Assembly: GCF_030732845.1 (NCBI RefSeq)
Contig: NZ_JASHKA010000004.1
Span: forward strand, 186,001-250,000
Direction of reading: 5' to 3'
Source: Roseibium sp. MMSF_3544
GTDB lineage: Bacteria; Pseudomonadota; Alphaproteobacteria; Rhizobiales; Stappiaceae
DNA: 64,000 nucleotides
Part shown: positions 54,831-63,525 of the stretch, one piece after another
How positions within the stretch are numbered: position 1 is the stretch's first letter
Layout of the letters: each line of letters begins with the position of its first letter
Translations under genes and position numbers: made by a program
The notes under the pieces: generated by a model
What the model was told of the DNA's origin: nothing
Database searches by the model: none
The model's input: the letters and a program-made list of their open reading frames with translations, nothing else

Positions 54831-57041
54831 TTAGCCAACCGGCTCCGGCGCAGCCGTTTTGGCCGGCGCCTCCGGTTTTCCAAGCCCGGTCTGCTTCTCA
54901 AAGCGCCGCCTTTTGGCGAGCTTCTTGATGCAAACGGGACATTTCTGATCGTGCTGATAAAGAACCTGGCAGTGCAGGCAGTTCAGACACTCGTTCGGAT
55001 TGATGTTGCCTTCCGGATGGATGGCCTGGACCATGCATTCCTTGGCGCAGCGGTGGCACGGGTTGCCGCACTCGCGGTAACGCTTCAGCCAGTCGAACAT
55101 TCTGAGCCGCGCGGGGATCGCAAGCGCCGCGCCCAGCGGACACAGATACCGGCAGTAGAAACGCTCGATGAACAGGCCCGCGACCAGCAACGCAACAGCA
55201 AAGAGAACGAAAGGCCACGCACGCTGGAATTTCAGGATGATCGCAGTCTTGAAGGGTTCGATCTCGGCATATTGTTCGGCACCGTCGAGCGAATAGAGCG
55301 ACAATCCGAAGAGACCCAGGAAGATCATGTATTTGAGCGGCCAGAGGCGCTCGTGCAGGCCCCAGGGCACTTCAATCTGTGGAATGCGTACCAGTTTGGC
55401 GAGCCGGTTCGTCAATTCCTGCAGTGCGCCGAACGGGCAGAGCCAGCCGCAATAGGCCCCGCGTCCCCAGAAAAGCAGCGCGGCTGCAACGGAGAACCAC
55501 AACAGGAACACCAGCGGATCCATCAGGAAAGCATTCCAGCTGAACTCGCTCGTGAGCGAGGAGAAGAACGCCATCACGTTGACGACCGAAAGCTGGGCAT
55601 TTTCGATCCAGCCGAGCCAGACCAGTGTGAAGGTCAGAAAAGCGATCCGGAACCAGAAGGTGAACGTCTCGTTGCGTGTCACCTGCATCTGGAAAAAGAA
55701 GACCAGTGTCAAAATGACGATGGCCGCGCCCAGCACGGCGATGTCGATCTGGCGGTCCTCCCAGATCCGTTGCCAAAGCGCCTGGACAGCTTCTGCATCG
55801 GACAATGTTGCGCCGGCTGAAGCCAGGTCTGCCTGACCACCTGATGCGGCGACCGGCACAGTTTTCAGGTAACTGTCCGGCAGCTGGTATCCAAGATCGA
55901 AGGTCAGGAAGACCTTTTCAATCGGCCCGACGGCCCGCTGAACGAGGAGCTGAAGGCGAAAGTCCTTCGCCGGATCGAATCCGATGTCGGCAGGAATGAT
56001 GAAGAGGTCCATCTCGACGAAGGCAGGTGCGCCGTCGGCAGCGATTTCGCCGACACGGTTGTGCTGCTTATCGAAAAAGCGCGCGGAGATGTCGTCCTGG
56101 ATCATCTGGATCCGGTCAAAGATGCCGCCCCGGACATAACCCGACCCTTTGAAGGAGTAGCGGCCACGCCCCATCACCAAAAGCGCATGTTCGCCTTCTT
56201 TCAGGCGCTTCTTGAGATTGGCGTATTCGGCTTCGCCCAACAGTGAAAGTCCGATGGTTGGAACGTCCGCGAGTGCCACGTAGAGGTCGATGAAAGTTTC
56301 CGTATCCTCGCCTTTTTCAGGACGGGCGATCGCGCGCGGATCACCCTGACGCGCAAAAGCTTCGTTCACTTGCGCAATGTCCAAGGACATGCGGCGCACG
56401 GACCCGTCCCCGGTCAGCGTCATCCAGTCAAGGACCTCCTGCTGACTGGTATCGATCTCCTTCTTCGGGCCCTCCTCCGCGACTTCCGGCGCCAGTCCTC
56501 CAAGACCAAGCAACCGGGCAACCTTAAGTCCAGAGCGAACGATGGAATCGTCGATCACCATGATGGTCACGGTCGCACCGGAGATGATGTCGAGTTCGTG
56601 CGCGGACCCGCCGCTTTCAGCTTCCGCCTTCAGGTCGAGACCGGCGTAGCCCTCCGTAACGGCCCTGACCTTTGATTCCGGTATTCCGATCAGGACGATC
56701 GGTTCGGAATGCTTGACCAGCCGGACACCGGTCACCACTGCGTCAGGGTCGACGCCGACCAGCGTGTGGATCGGTTTACCGGAATAACCGGTTGTGGAAA
56801 CAAAATCGGATGTCAGGAAAACCCAGCCGACCGCCTCGCCGCCCTTGAGGGCTGGGACGACCGGAATGTCTTCGCGGAGTGCACCGAAACTGTCGGCGCC
56901 CGGCACCATTTCACCCGGTTCAACCTTTTCAAGAAACTTCGAGATTTCCGCATCTGCGGCAAAAGCCATAGGCATTGGCGCGGTCGAAAGCAGAGCACCA
57001 ACGACTAAAAGGAAGCGAAAAATATGAAAAAGAGGACGCAC
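54831..57041 (-). CDS. nosR: NosR, membrane flavo-iron-sulfur protein of N2O reduction
   Basis: 736 aa: signal/TM (about 5-28), periplasmic FMN-binding domain (about 60-190; 'DIISGATVT' contains the flavinylation Thr site), further periplasmic part, then membrane segments (about 430-640) with the two Cys-Pro motifs '[12 protein letters not shown]' and '[12 protein letters not shown]', and a C-terminal ferredoxin-like domain with two [4Fe-4S] Cys sets ('[14 protein letters not shown]', '[10 protein letters not shown]', 'CPVC'). It supplies electrons to NosZ and supports nos expression. First gene of the nos operon behind a perfect NNR box. Confidence 0.97.
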   Translation of the reverse strand: MRPLFHIFRFLLVVGALLSTAPMPMAFAADAEISKFLEKVEPGEMVPGADSFGALREDIPVVPALKGGEAVGWVFLTSDFVSTTGYSGKPIHTLVGVDPDAVVTGVRLVKHSEPIVLIGIPESKVRAVTEGYAGLDLKAEAESGGSAHELDIISGATVTIMVIDDSIVRSGLKVARLLGLGGLAPEVAEEGPKKEIDTSQQEVLDWMTLTGDGSVRRMSLDIAQVNEAFARQGDPRAIARPEKGEDTETFIDLYVALADVPTIGLSLLGEAEYANLKKRLKEGEHALLVMGRGRYSFKGSGYVRGGIFDRIQMIQDDISARFFDKQHNRVGEIAADGAPAFVEMDLFIIPADIGFDPAKDFRLQLLVQRAVGPIEKVFLTFDLGYQLPDSYLKTVPVAASGGQADLASAGATLSDAEAVQALWQRIWEDRQIDIAVLGAAIVILTLVFFFQMQVTRNETFTFWFRIAFLTFTLVWLGWIENAQLSVVNVMAFFSSLTSEFSWNAFLMDPLVFLLWFSVAAALLFWGRGAYCGWLCPFGALQELTNRLAKLVRIPQIEVPWGLHERLWPLKYMIFLGLFGLSLYSLDGAEQYAEIEPFKTAIILKFQRAWPFVLFAVALLVAGLFIERFYCRYLCPLGAALAIPARLRMFDWLKRYRECGNPCHRCAKECMVQAIHPEGNINPNECLNCLHCQVLYQHDQKCPVCIKKLAKRRRFEKQTGLGKPEAPAKTAAPEPVG

Positions 57042-57111
57042 CCCAAGCGCTCCAACTCATGTCAATTTGATGACGTTGAAGCGATTGTCCGCCCACACTC
57101 GCGGAAGTTCT

Positions 57112-57125
57112 TTGACGATAGTCAA
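57112..57125 (-). promoter_or_regulatory. perfect NNR/DNR box for the nos operon
   Basis: TTGAC-GATA-GTCAA, a perfect inverted repeat, centred 77 bp upstream of the nosR ATG in the 144-bp nnrS-nosR gap. Confidence 0.85.
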
Positions 57126-57185
57126 GAGTGGAAAAAATTGAACTCCCGGCAGACTAACCGGAAATGATGCGACGCGTAATTCTCC

Positions 57186-58415
57186 TTACTTCAAGCTGTT
57201 TGAAGCCCTCGGCGTGGTCAGGATCGGAACGTAAACCCAGGCGAATAGAACGAAAGCTGCTGTCCAGAGCGCCCCGGAAAACAACATAACCGGGAAATAA
57301 TCGAACACGAAGGTTCCGAAGCTCCGGATGAGCGCAGCGGCTATGACCAGCAGATAAGCCAGCACAATCAGCGGGGACACTTTCAATGACCGACCGCTGT
57401 GTCCCAGCGATGCTCGGGTCATCATCGCTAGCGTCATGCTGCCGATGGCGCCTATGGCCAGAAGGTGAAGCGCGGCCGTCTCGTTCATTAAAGACAGAAC
57501 CAAAGTGCCGCCATATAAGAGGTATCCGGTGGCCAGCAACAGAAAGGCGAGATGCAGGATCCACAGGATGGGACTGTTTCGCACGGCCCAACCCTGCCAG
57601 CCCGACAGGCGCAGAAGGTTGACGGCGCCGGCGGCAAAACAGATGCATCCGAACATGAGCGCAGGCACGAAAGGAAGTGCGGCCAGCGTTGCCAGAAGCG
57701 CAAGAAGGACACCGGCGCGGTCCAGCCAGATATTTGATTGCGGCAACGCCCCCTTATAGCCTTCGCGATTGAGCGCGTTACGCGTGAAAGCGGGAACAAC
57801 ACGACCGCCGACAATCGCGATCATCGCCGCGCTGGTGAAAATGCCTAACCGGACCCCAGCCTCCGCTGTCCCCTCCGACCAGCCGATCCAATCGAGATGC
57901 ATCAGGAGATTGCCGAGAAAAAGCGCGCTGAGCAGAAACAGAAAAATCATGTTCCTGGCCTGCGATTTCTGGGTAAGGCGTCCAAGGATTGCCAAAGATA
58001 GAACCGGAATGAAGGCCAGATCGATCGCGGCGACCACGACAGGATCCAGGGCGCCCGAAAACCAGATGCCCAGACGTCCGAAAAGCCAGACGAGGCCGCT
58101 CGCAGTGACGAATTTCGCACCTGCCTCCTTTGTCCCGGTCCAATTTGGCACAGCGGTGATGAAGAACCCGGCGGTCACTGCCACGGTGTAGCCAAAGACC
58201 ATCTCGTGGGCGTGCCAGAGATGAGGAGCCATGGCCATGGGCACCGAAACAAACGCGCCACCTGCAGCATGAACCCCGAGCCAGATCGTCCACGCCAACA
58301 TTGCGAACACCGAGAACAGGCCCGCGAACAGGAAAAAAAGACGGAAACCGGCTGTCAGAAAGACGGGAATGCGACTTGGGCTGCCGGGATTTCGAGAATA
58401 AAGCGCTGCGGCCAT
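57186..58415 (-). CDS. nnrS: NnrS family heme-copper membrane protein
   Basis: 409 aa, about 12 membrane segments. NnrS proteins bind heme and copper and protect against nitrosative stress; they accompany nir/nor genes. Landmarks: 'GFRLFFLFAGLFSV', 'HLWHAHEMVFGYTVAVTAGFFI' and 'IGAIGSMTLAMMTRASLGHSGR' (in part). ATG 58415 has AGAGG 8 bases upstream. ATGs at 58439 and 58496 are also in frame, but 58496 would lie before the expected transcription start (about 58482) set by the NNR box. Confidence 0.92.
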   Translation of the reverse strand: MAAALYSRNPGSPSRIPVFLTAGFRLFFLFAGLFSVFAMLAWTIWLGVHAAGGAFVSVPMAMAPHLWHAHEMVFGYTVAVTAGFFITAVPNWTGTKEAGAKFVTASGLVWLFGRLGIWFSGALDPVVVAAIDLAFIPVLSLAILGRLTQKSQARNMIFLFLLSALFLGNLLMHLDWIGWSEGTAEAGVRLGIFTSAAMIAIVGGRVVPAFTRNALNREGYKGALPQSNIWLDRAGVLLALLATLAALPFVPALMFGCICFAAGAVNLLRLSGWQGWAVRNSPILWILHLAFLLLATGYLLYGGTLVLSLMNETAALHLLAIGAIGSMTLAMMTRASLGHSGRSLKVSPLIVLAYLLVIAAALIRSFGTFVFDYFPVMLFSGALWTAAFVLFAWVYVPILTTPRASNSLK

Positions 58416-58516
58416 AGCATGCCTCTCGATCAAACTCATGGTGGAGTGAGTGCCGCGCCCTGCCCTGAAGCGAGCCCGGCTGAAAGACATGGTCACAGGA
58501 TCACGCAGTCTCTGAC

Positions 58517-58530
58517 TTGACCAACGTCAA
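58517..58530 (-). promoter_or_regulatory. perfect NNR/DNR box for nnrS
   Basis: TTGAC-CAAC-GTCAA, a perfect inverted repeat centred about 108 bp upstream of the preferred nnrS start. It makes nnrS a separate member of the same regulon. Confidence 0.83.
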
Positions 58531-58621
58531 GCGCTGCATGAGCCAGACTATGCGCCCCGCGCATCACACGGTCCTCGAGATACCGCCCAGGTCGGCGTCT
58601 GATCACGTTGAGACCCTCTGA

Positions 58622-59167
58622 CTACCGGAGTTTCTTCATCTCATCGGCGAAGAACCTGTCAAATTCCTCCGGTGGAAGCCAGCCGACCGGCGTGCCCTCC
58701 AGTTTTTGGCCCAGGAACAACTTCACCGCCGCGACAGCGTTCCAGCTCTGGGATCCAGCGGAAAAGTAAGGACGCATCGGGACGTGCGTGCCATCCTTTA
58801 AGGCAAGGTCAGGTCGAAAGATCCCATTTGAGGTGTTGTCGCGTCTGTGTTCGTTGAGCTGCGCGGTTTCAAGATCACTCAGGCGCCAGTCCCAGGTCTC
58901 GGTGCCCGTTCGGCTCTCAACCACGAGCGAGATCGCATCCTTGAGCCGGTCAAAGGTGATGGTCGATCTGATCCGGGTGAGCTTCAGATAGAGGAAACTG
59001 CAAGGAGCGGCCGCCAAGGACACACCAGCAGGCACCCATAAGCCTTCCCAGGCGAACCAGGCCGCCGCAAGAACCAACGCGCCGGACAAAAAGCTCATTG
59101 CCAGGGCCTTGTCGCCCTGATCGTCGCGCAGCACGAGCCTGTCACCGGTTTTGTCCCGTATTTTCAT
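58622..59167 (-). CDS. membrane protein of unknown function
   Basis: 181 aa with a paired hydrophobic hairpin (about 25-42 and 45-63) and a soluble C-terminal part (about 70-181) of mixed alpha/beta character ('RIRSTITFDRLKDAISLVVESRTG' in part), suggesting a PH-like or bactofilin-unrelated membrane-anchored domain. No family assigned. ATG 59167 is chosen over a frame extension to 59257, but no clear RBS precedes either. It follows the nnrS promoter region on the same strand and is probably independent. Confidence 0.65.
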   Translation of the reverse strand: MKIRDKTGDRLVLRDDQGDKALAMSFLSGALVLAAAWFAWEGLWVPAGVSLAAAPCSFLYLKLTRIRSTITFDRLKDAISLVVESRTGTETWDWRLSDLETAQLNEHRRDNTSNGIFRPDLALKDGTHVPMRPYFSAGSQSWNAVAAVKLFLGQKLEGTPVGWLPPEEFDRFFADEMKKLR

Positions 59168-59758
59168 CCAGTTAGTCTGAGTTGCGCGAAAGGTTGCGTC
59201 AAGGACGCGCGTATTCGTGCGCTTTTCCACCCGTTTTTGCCTCAGGCAACCTGGCAAGGCAGATCAAGAAAAGTCACGCTCTGCGCGTGCCTTGTGCCAC
59301 GCGTCGATATTGCCGGATCGGTTGTTTCAATCCGATTAGCGTTCATCTTAATGCTGAACTAGGGTTCGGACATACGGGACGGTATAGGCGCGTGCAACGT
59401 GAAGGTGACGCAATCACAATAGAAGTAAGAAAAGTTCATTCTTTCAATTCAGTACACATGAAACCTCATCTGAATTGTAATGAGCTGCAAATTGCGCCTT
59501 CGACCTTGGATATTATCTCGAGTCAGCCAACACTGTGCGTGCCAGAATACGTCTTGCTGGAGTGCAGTCGTGGAACACATCATGAAATGCAATATCACGC
59601 TTGTTTCACGTCTGGCGTGTGATTTTTAACGTCACGCCTCATTGCGAGCGTGTAGGGACGTAATCTGCAAACAATTGTTAGTTTTCCCGATGCAAGATTG
59701 ACCGGTATTATTTTGTCCGGCGGTTCGGCGTAAGAAGAGATCACGAATTGGAATATTC
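59168..59758. other. 591-bp AT-rich intergenic region
   Basis: Separates the minus-strand membrane gene from three small plus-strand genes. A 146-codon plus-strand frame (59182-59622) exists but overlaps the N-terminal extension region and has no RBS or resemblance to known proteins. The composition is noticeably more AT-rich than the nos cluster. No tRNA or terminator was recognised. Confidence 0.5.
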
Positions 59759-59971
59759 ATGACGCTCATGGAAGACTTGATTGGTGATCTGACAGGGAAG
59801 TCCATGCGCATGAGTGGTATTGTGCACGACGATATAAGTGACGACACCTTGCTAAGAGACCTTCGAACGCAGCTTGACGGCTTGCTTGAAGACAGGAACG
59901 CGGCCCTTCCGATGGAAGCCTACACGCTCGTCGTGATGCGCGCATTCCGGAACCTGCGGGAGACTGGTTGA
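59759..59971 (+). CDS. small protein, unknown (first of three-gene unit)
   Basis: 70 aa, acidic and mostly helical, no signal or membrane segment. It begins 'MTLMEDLIGDLTGKSMRMSG'. The start has only a weak RBS; the next Met codons are in frame. Stop is 4 bases before the next gene. Compact spacing with two following genes supports that it is real. No family recognised. Confidence 0.55.
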   Translation: MTLMEDLIGDLTGKSMRMSGIVHDDISDDTLLRDLRTQLDGLLEDRNAALPMEAYTLVVMRAFRNLRETG

Positions 59972-59975
59972 AGCC

Positions 59976-60185
59976 ATGGATCTTCAGGCGTTCCTGAACG
60001 AAGAGGCTGAATGCTATGCGGACATGTTCGACGGCGGACTTGTCATCCGCGGGTTCATAAGCACCATGCTTGAAGGATATGACGGCAAGTCGGACTGGCA
60101 GGAGTTCACGCCGCAAGAGCGCGATGAAATCGTCATGAACTGCCACAGAATGATCGAGCTGCTACGGCAGGCGGAGGAAGGATAA
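59976..60185 (+). CDS. small protein, unknown (second of three-gene unit)
   Basis: 69 aa, acidic helical protein, soluble. 'EEAECYADMFDGGLVIRGF' and 'FTPQERDEIVMNCHRMIELL' are its distinctive segments. Its stop TAA overlaps the next start by one base (TAATG), a sign of translational coupling. No family recognised. Confidence 0.6.
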   Translation: MDLQAFLNEEAECYADMFDGGLVIRGFISTMLEGYDGKSDWQEFTPQERDEIVMNCHRMIELLRQAEEG

Positions 60186-60697
60186 TGCACATCAAGCGCG
60201 TTGATCCGGCAAACATGAAAGGATTGGCGGGACAGCAGATCCAGGATCTTGATGCGTTTTTGCGCCACACAAGTGGTACATTCCGTCCCGATATGCCCCT
60301 GTTTCACCGCGTCGTGTTCACTTCGATAAACGCTAGTGGCGATCACATCCCGCAAATCGGGTATGTCGGCAAGGAAAGCTACATCAAGGAAATCATGGAA
60401 GGGCAGTTCGGCAGTGATTTCGCCTCCGCTATCCGAAACCAGGACCCCCGATTTGACGAAGCCGTTGCAGGCGGATTTGCAAGGGCGGCGCAAGGAGACC
60501 GGGTCTTTGAGCTGGTTGAAATGGAAGTGACACCGCCCGGTGCATTACAGAATATTCCCGTAAGCTATTACAGGCTCATAGAACGTTTGTGGCTGGGCAC
60601 GCCGCACCCGGTTCTGGTCAATCTGACACTCCCAACACCGGCGCAGTTTCGTGAGCATCTATTGTTGCCAGATAAAGCACATCTACTGGCCAATTGA
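60185..60697 (+). CDS. conserved-looking soluble protein, unknown (third of unit)
   Basis: 170 aa. The part from about 70 to 150 ('FELVEMEVTPPG', 'PVSYYRLIERLWLGTPHPVLVNLTLP' in part) has a beta-sheet alternation and the 'Y-x-RL' pattern reminiscent of PAS-like domains, a weak resemblance only. It overlaps the 3' end of the convergent gene on the minus strand by 80 bp, which is long for two real genes, so one 3' end may be wrong or both are expressed alternately. Confidence 0.6.
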   Translation: MHIKRVDPANMKGLAGQQIQDLDAFLRHTSGTFRPDMPLFHRVVFTSINASGDHIPQIGYVGKESYIKEIMEGQFGSDFASAIRNQDPRFDEAVAGGFARAAQGDRVFELVEMEVTPPGALQNIPVSYYRLIERLWLGTPHPVLVNLTLPTPAQFREHLLLPDKAHLLAN

Positions 60698-61340
60698 ACA
60701 GGAACATGTCGTCCTGCTTGCGATCATCAGGCGGATTCAACCACTTAGTGGCATAGGGGTAGGCGTGAAAGGCGCCGTAGATCGCGCCGAGAGACTTGCG
60801 AACCCGGTCCGCGCGCGCAAGTCCAACGCAGGCTGACGTCGTTTTCCAGGTCGCAAGGCCGAGATAAAGATTCATCCTTGCAACAAGCGCAAGCCGCTCA
60901 AGGGATTTCCTTGCTGAACCGTGTCCGGGAATGTTCAACGCGTCGCCCGAATAAATCACCTGCCCCCGGATATCGCGCATGGGCGGGCAGACCCAGGACG
61001 TGTCAATCGGGTATTCCGCGCCGTATATTCTGGCAAGCTGGACACGGTGATAGTCGAGATAGGTCATGCCTCCCGTATCGAAAAGCTGACTGCAATAGAA
61101 CGAGACCGGTTCTTCGCCGGCAAAGGCGACATGACAGAAGCCGTTGTGCCCGTTGAAGTCGAAGAACCTGTTCTGAAAAAAGGGGGTTACTTCCTTACCA
61201 CACGCTTCGAGCGCGGGCACAACATCGTTGAAATCACGCAGAACCCGGACATTGCACCCGAGCGCATACAGCTTCGCCCGACACGCCGAATAGGCGTTAA
61301 ACAACATTGCAACGTCTTCAGGTCCCAAAGAACCCCCCAT
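60618..61340 (-). CDS. unknown protein with weak GNAT-like features
   Basis: 240 aa, soluble. 'GFCHVAFAGEEPVSFYCSQL' could be a beta-strand pair, and 'GHGSARKSLERLALVARMNLYLGLATW' (in part) recalls the acyl-CoA-binding helix pattern of acetyltransferases, but no motif is decisive. It converges on the three-gene unit with an 80-bp 3' overlap. The unit and this gene might form a small functional neighbourhood. Confidence 0.55.
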   Translation of the reverse strand: MGGSLGPEDVAMLFNAYSACRAKLYALGCNVRVLRDFNDVVPALEACGKEVTPFFQNRFFDFNGHNGFCHVAFAGEEPVSFYCSQLFDTGGMTYLDYHRVQLARIYGAEYPIDTSWVCPPMRDIRGQVIYSGDALNIPGHGSARKSLERLALVARMNLYLGLATWKTTSACVGLARADRVRKSLGAIYGAFHAYPYATKWLNPPDDRKQDDMFLFNWPVDVLYLATIDAHETAPVLGVSD

Positions 61341-61824
61341 TTCCGCATGTTTATTTGCAAAAAGATGCTGCCGGCGAGAAAGAGGTGATCGATTTGCCGG
61401 CGCATAGGAATTCAGCCCCTACCACTGAAAACCCATCAATCGGGCAAAAAAATAGTCCAAGTCTCACACAACCACTATTAATCGCTATGAGTGGTTTTGC
61501 CTAGAATAAATCGTCAAATTTACCATTAATTGAAGCTTATATTGGAAACAGAACCGAACCAAATCCAGTAAAATTTTAATTAAATTTTTCCCAATCCGAA
61601 TAATCGGCAAAATTTTGAATGCAGATTAATCCTCTCCGGCATGTACAACCAAGAATATACTCTAAAAGGTTGTCGACCGCACGGTGCCGGCGCAGAGATA
61701 CTTTTTTAGTATTAATGCAGGGCGCGACGAGGAAGGCAGTTGTGAACCATCGTTGAGATGTCAGCAGGGAGGAAACACGGCGGGGATCAAGCGACCGATC
61801 AACGGCTAGGGCACGGGAAAGAGG
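61341..61824. other. 484-bp AT-rich intergenic region
   Basis: Very AT-rich around 61500-61620, with several runs such as TTTTAATTAAATTTTT. It probably contains the promoter of the minus-strand gene ending at 60618. No ORF, RNA gene or terminator could be supported. Confidence 0.5.
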
Positions 61825-62028
61825 TCAGGCAGCGTTGTGGTTCTGGCGATTGACCTTGCCGATGAACTCGGACAGCCAGGCGATTTCTTTCAGGTAAACT
61901 TCCATGCTGAGTGAGGCCAGTTCCATAAGCAGTGCCTGCGGATCCGGATTGTCGAACCCGGTTTCCTGAAGGAATGTCTGGTACTCCTCACGAAAAGATT
62001 TCGGCACACGCATCTCGGTCTCACGCAC
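61825..62028 (-). CDS. small protein, unknown
   Basis: 67 aa, predicted helical, soluble, ending 'NRQNHNAA'. Segments 'SFREEYQTFLQETGFDNPDP' and 'LASLSMEVYLKEIAWLSEFIGKV' suggest two helices. An in-frame ATG five codons inside is an alternative start. Divergent from the P450 gene with a 256-bp gap. No family recognised. Confidence 0.5.
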   Translation of the reverse strand: MRETEMRVPKSFREEYQTFLQETGFDNPDPQALLMELASLSMEVYLKEIAWLSEFIGKVNRQNHNAA

Positions 62029-62068
62029 GGATGGTTCACTTGAGTTTTCGGACTGTCATGTCCTTGCC

Positions 62069-62080
62069 AACGATATCGTT
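62069..62080. promoter_or_regulatory. 12-bp palindrome upstream of the P450 gene
   Basis: AACGATATCGTT is a perfect 12-bp palindrome in the gap between the 67-aa gene and the P450 gene; a partial copy GATATCGTC follows at 62101. Possible operator; chance occurrence is not excluded. Confidence 0.3.
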
Positions 62081-62284
62081 AACCGGCTTCCTATTTCCCT
62101 GATATCGTCAGTTTTTCCCTTTCCTCGCTTTCCCCAGCAACTCCTGCTCTGGTTCGGAAAAACGCCGACAAATGCTGAAAACAGCGTCACTTCCGCGCTT
62201 TTCCCTTGCACTTGAGCAGCGAAATCTTCGACCCTGCCAAGAATCACAATCTTAAACGATCCACCTTGCCCCAATGAGACCTGA

Positions 62285-63520
62285 ATGAGCCCGTCCACAG
62301 ACCTTTCCTTTGATCCTTTGTCCGGGGCGTTCGCCCAGGATCCGCACCCTTCCTACGCCGCATTGCGCGCTCGGCCGGGACTGACCTATTTCGAGGATTT
62401 CGACGTCTGGCTGGCTGCCCGATTTGACGATGTGTCGGCGATCGTGATGCATGACAAGATGGTCCGCTCCATGGAGCATGTTGCCACGGCTGAAGAAATT
62501 GCCGCGCAGAAGCAGGCGGGCAACTGGCATGACATGCCGCACCATTCCCGTTTCGTGCAATTTTCTCTGCTCGACAGCGACGGTGATATTCATGACCGGT
62601 TGCGGAAGCAGGTTTTCAAGCTGTTCACGCCAGTCATGGTCAACAAGCTTCGAGACGACATACAGGCCTATGTCGACAGCCTGATCGACAGCCTGACCGA
62701 CAGGCCGGAAATCGACTTCGTGGAGGATCTGGCTGCTCACGTCCCCGGTCACATCATCGGGCGTATTCTGGGTGTCCCTGACGAAGACTGCCCGCAGCTT
62801 CGCATCTGGTCGGAAAACATCGTCCAGTTTTTCGATATCGACCGGTCGGACGAACGCAAGGAATTGGCTGAGCGCAACACCACTGAATTCTATCACTATC
62901 TTCTCGACCTGAAGGCGCGCCGCGAGGCCACGCCGCAGGACGATCTTCTTTCCCTGATGATAGAGGCCGAACGGCAAGGCCACATGAACCATGACGAGTT
63001 CTTCTCAACCGCAATGCTGATCCTGATGGCCGGGCACGGATCCACGATCGATGTTCTGGGAAGCGGCATGCATGCGCTTTTGAAGTTCCCCTCGGAAATG
63101 GCGCGTCTGCGAAACGATCCGACCCTGATGAAGACTGCGGTCCAGGAAATGTTCCGCTACGAATCGCCCCTTCCCTTCTTCCACCGATACTGCACGGAAG
63201 ATGTCGAAATCTGCGGCCAGAACTTCTCCCGAGGAACGAAGTTCGGCGTCCTTTACGGCTCAGCCAACCGCGACCCGGAGCAATTTCCGGATGCCGACAG
63301 GTTTGATGTCGGGCGAACCCCAAACTGGCACATCGCCTTTGGCCGTGGCGCCCATTTCTGTCTGGGAAACCATCTCGCCAGGCTCGACATGGACATCATC
63401 TTTTCAACGCTCTTGAGACGGTTCAAGTCGATCGAACTGGCGCAAGAAACCGTTTCCTACAAGCGCGGACTGTCGGTCAGGGGGCCTGAGAGGCTGACCG
63501 TGTCATGGAAGTCAAAGTGA
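62285..63520 (+). CDS. cytochrome P450
   Basis: 411-aa soluble bacterial-type P450 monooxygenase. Heme thiolate C359 in 'FGRGAHFCLGNHLARLD', I-helix 'LMAGHGSTIDVL' with Gly-Ser-Thr in place of the usual acid-Thr pair (the catalytic Asp/Glu position reads His or Gly), and the K-helix ExxR in 'EMFRYES'. Typical CYP107/CYP-like length. No ferredoxin or ferredoxin reductase is adjacent in the window. Substrate unknown. The following gene's GTG overlaps the stop. Confidence 0.93.
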   Translation: MSPSTDLSFDPLSGAFAQDPHPSYAALRARPGLTYFEDFDVWLAARFDDVSAIVMHDKMVRSMEHVATAEEIAAQKQAGNWHDMPHHSRFVQFSLLDSDGDIHDRLRKQVFKLFTPVMVNKLRDDIQAYVDSLIDSLTDRPEIDFVEDLAAHVPGHIIGRILGVPDEDCPQLRIWSENIVQFFDIDRSDERKELAERNTTEFYHYLLDLKARREATPQDDLLSLMIEAERQGHMNHDEFFSTAMLILMAGHGSTIDVLGSGMHALLKFPSEMARLRNDPTLMKTAVQEMFRYESPLPFFHRYCTEDVEICGQNFSRGTKFGVLYGSANRDPEQFPDADRFDVGRTPNWHIAFGRGAHFCLGNHLARLDMDIIFSTLLRRFKSIELAQETVSYKRGLSVRGPERLTVSWKSK

Positions 63521-63525
63521 GCAGA

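Noticed and set aside
59182..59622. 146-codon plus-strand frame in the AT-rich gap
   Set aside because: No RBS, composition not protein-like, overlaps the upstream end of the minus-strand gene.
62056..62298. 80-codon minus-strand frame upstream of the P450
   Set aside because: Overlaps the P450 start and the likely promoter; no RBS; the 67-aa gene next to it is a better candidate.
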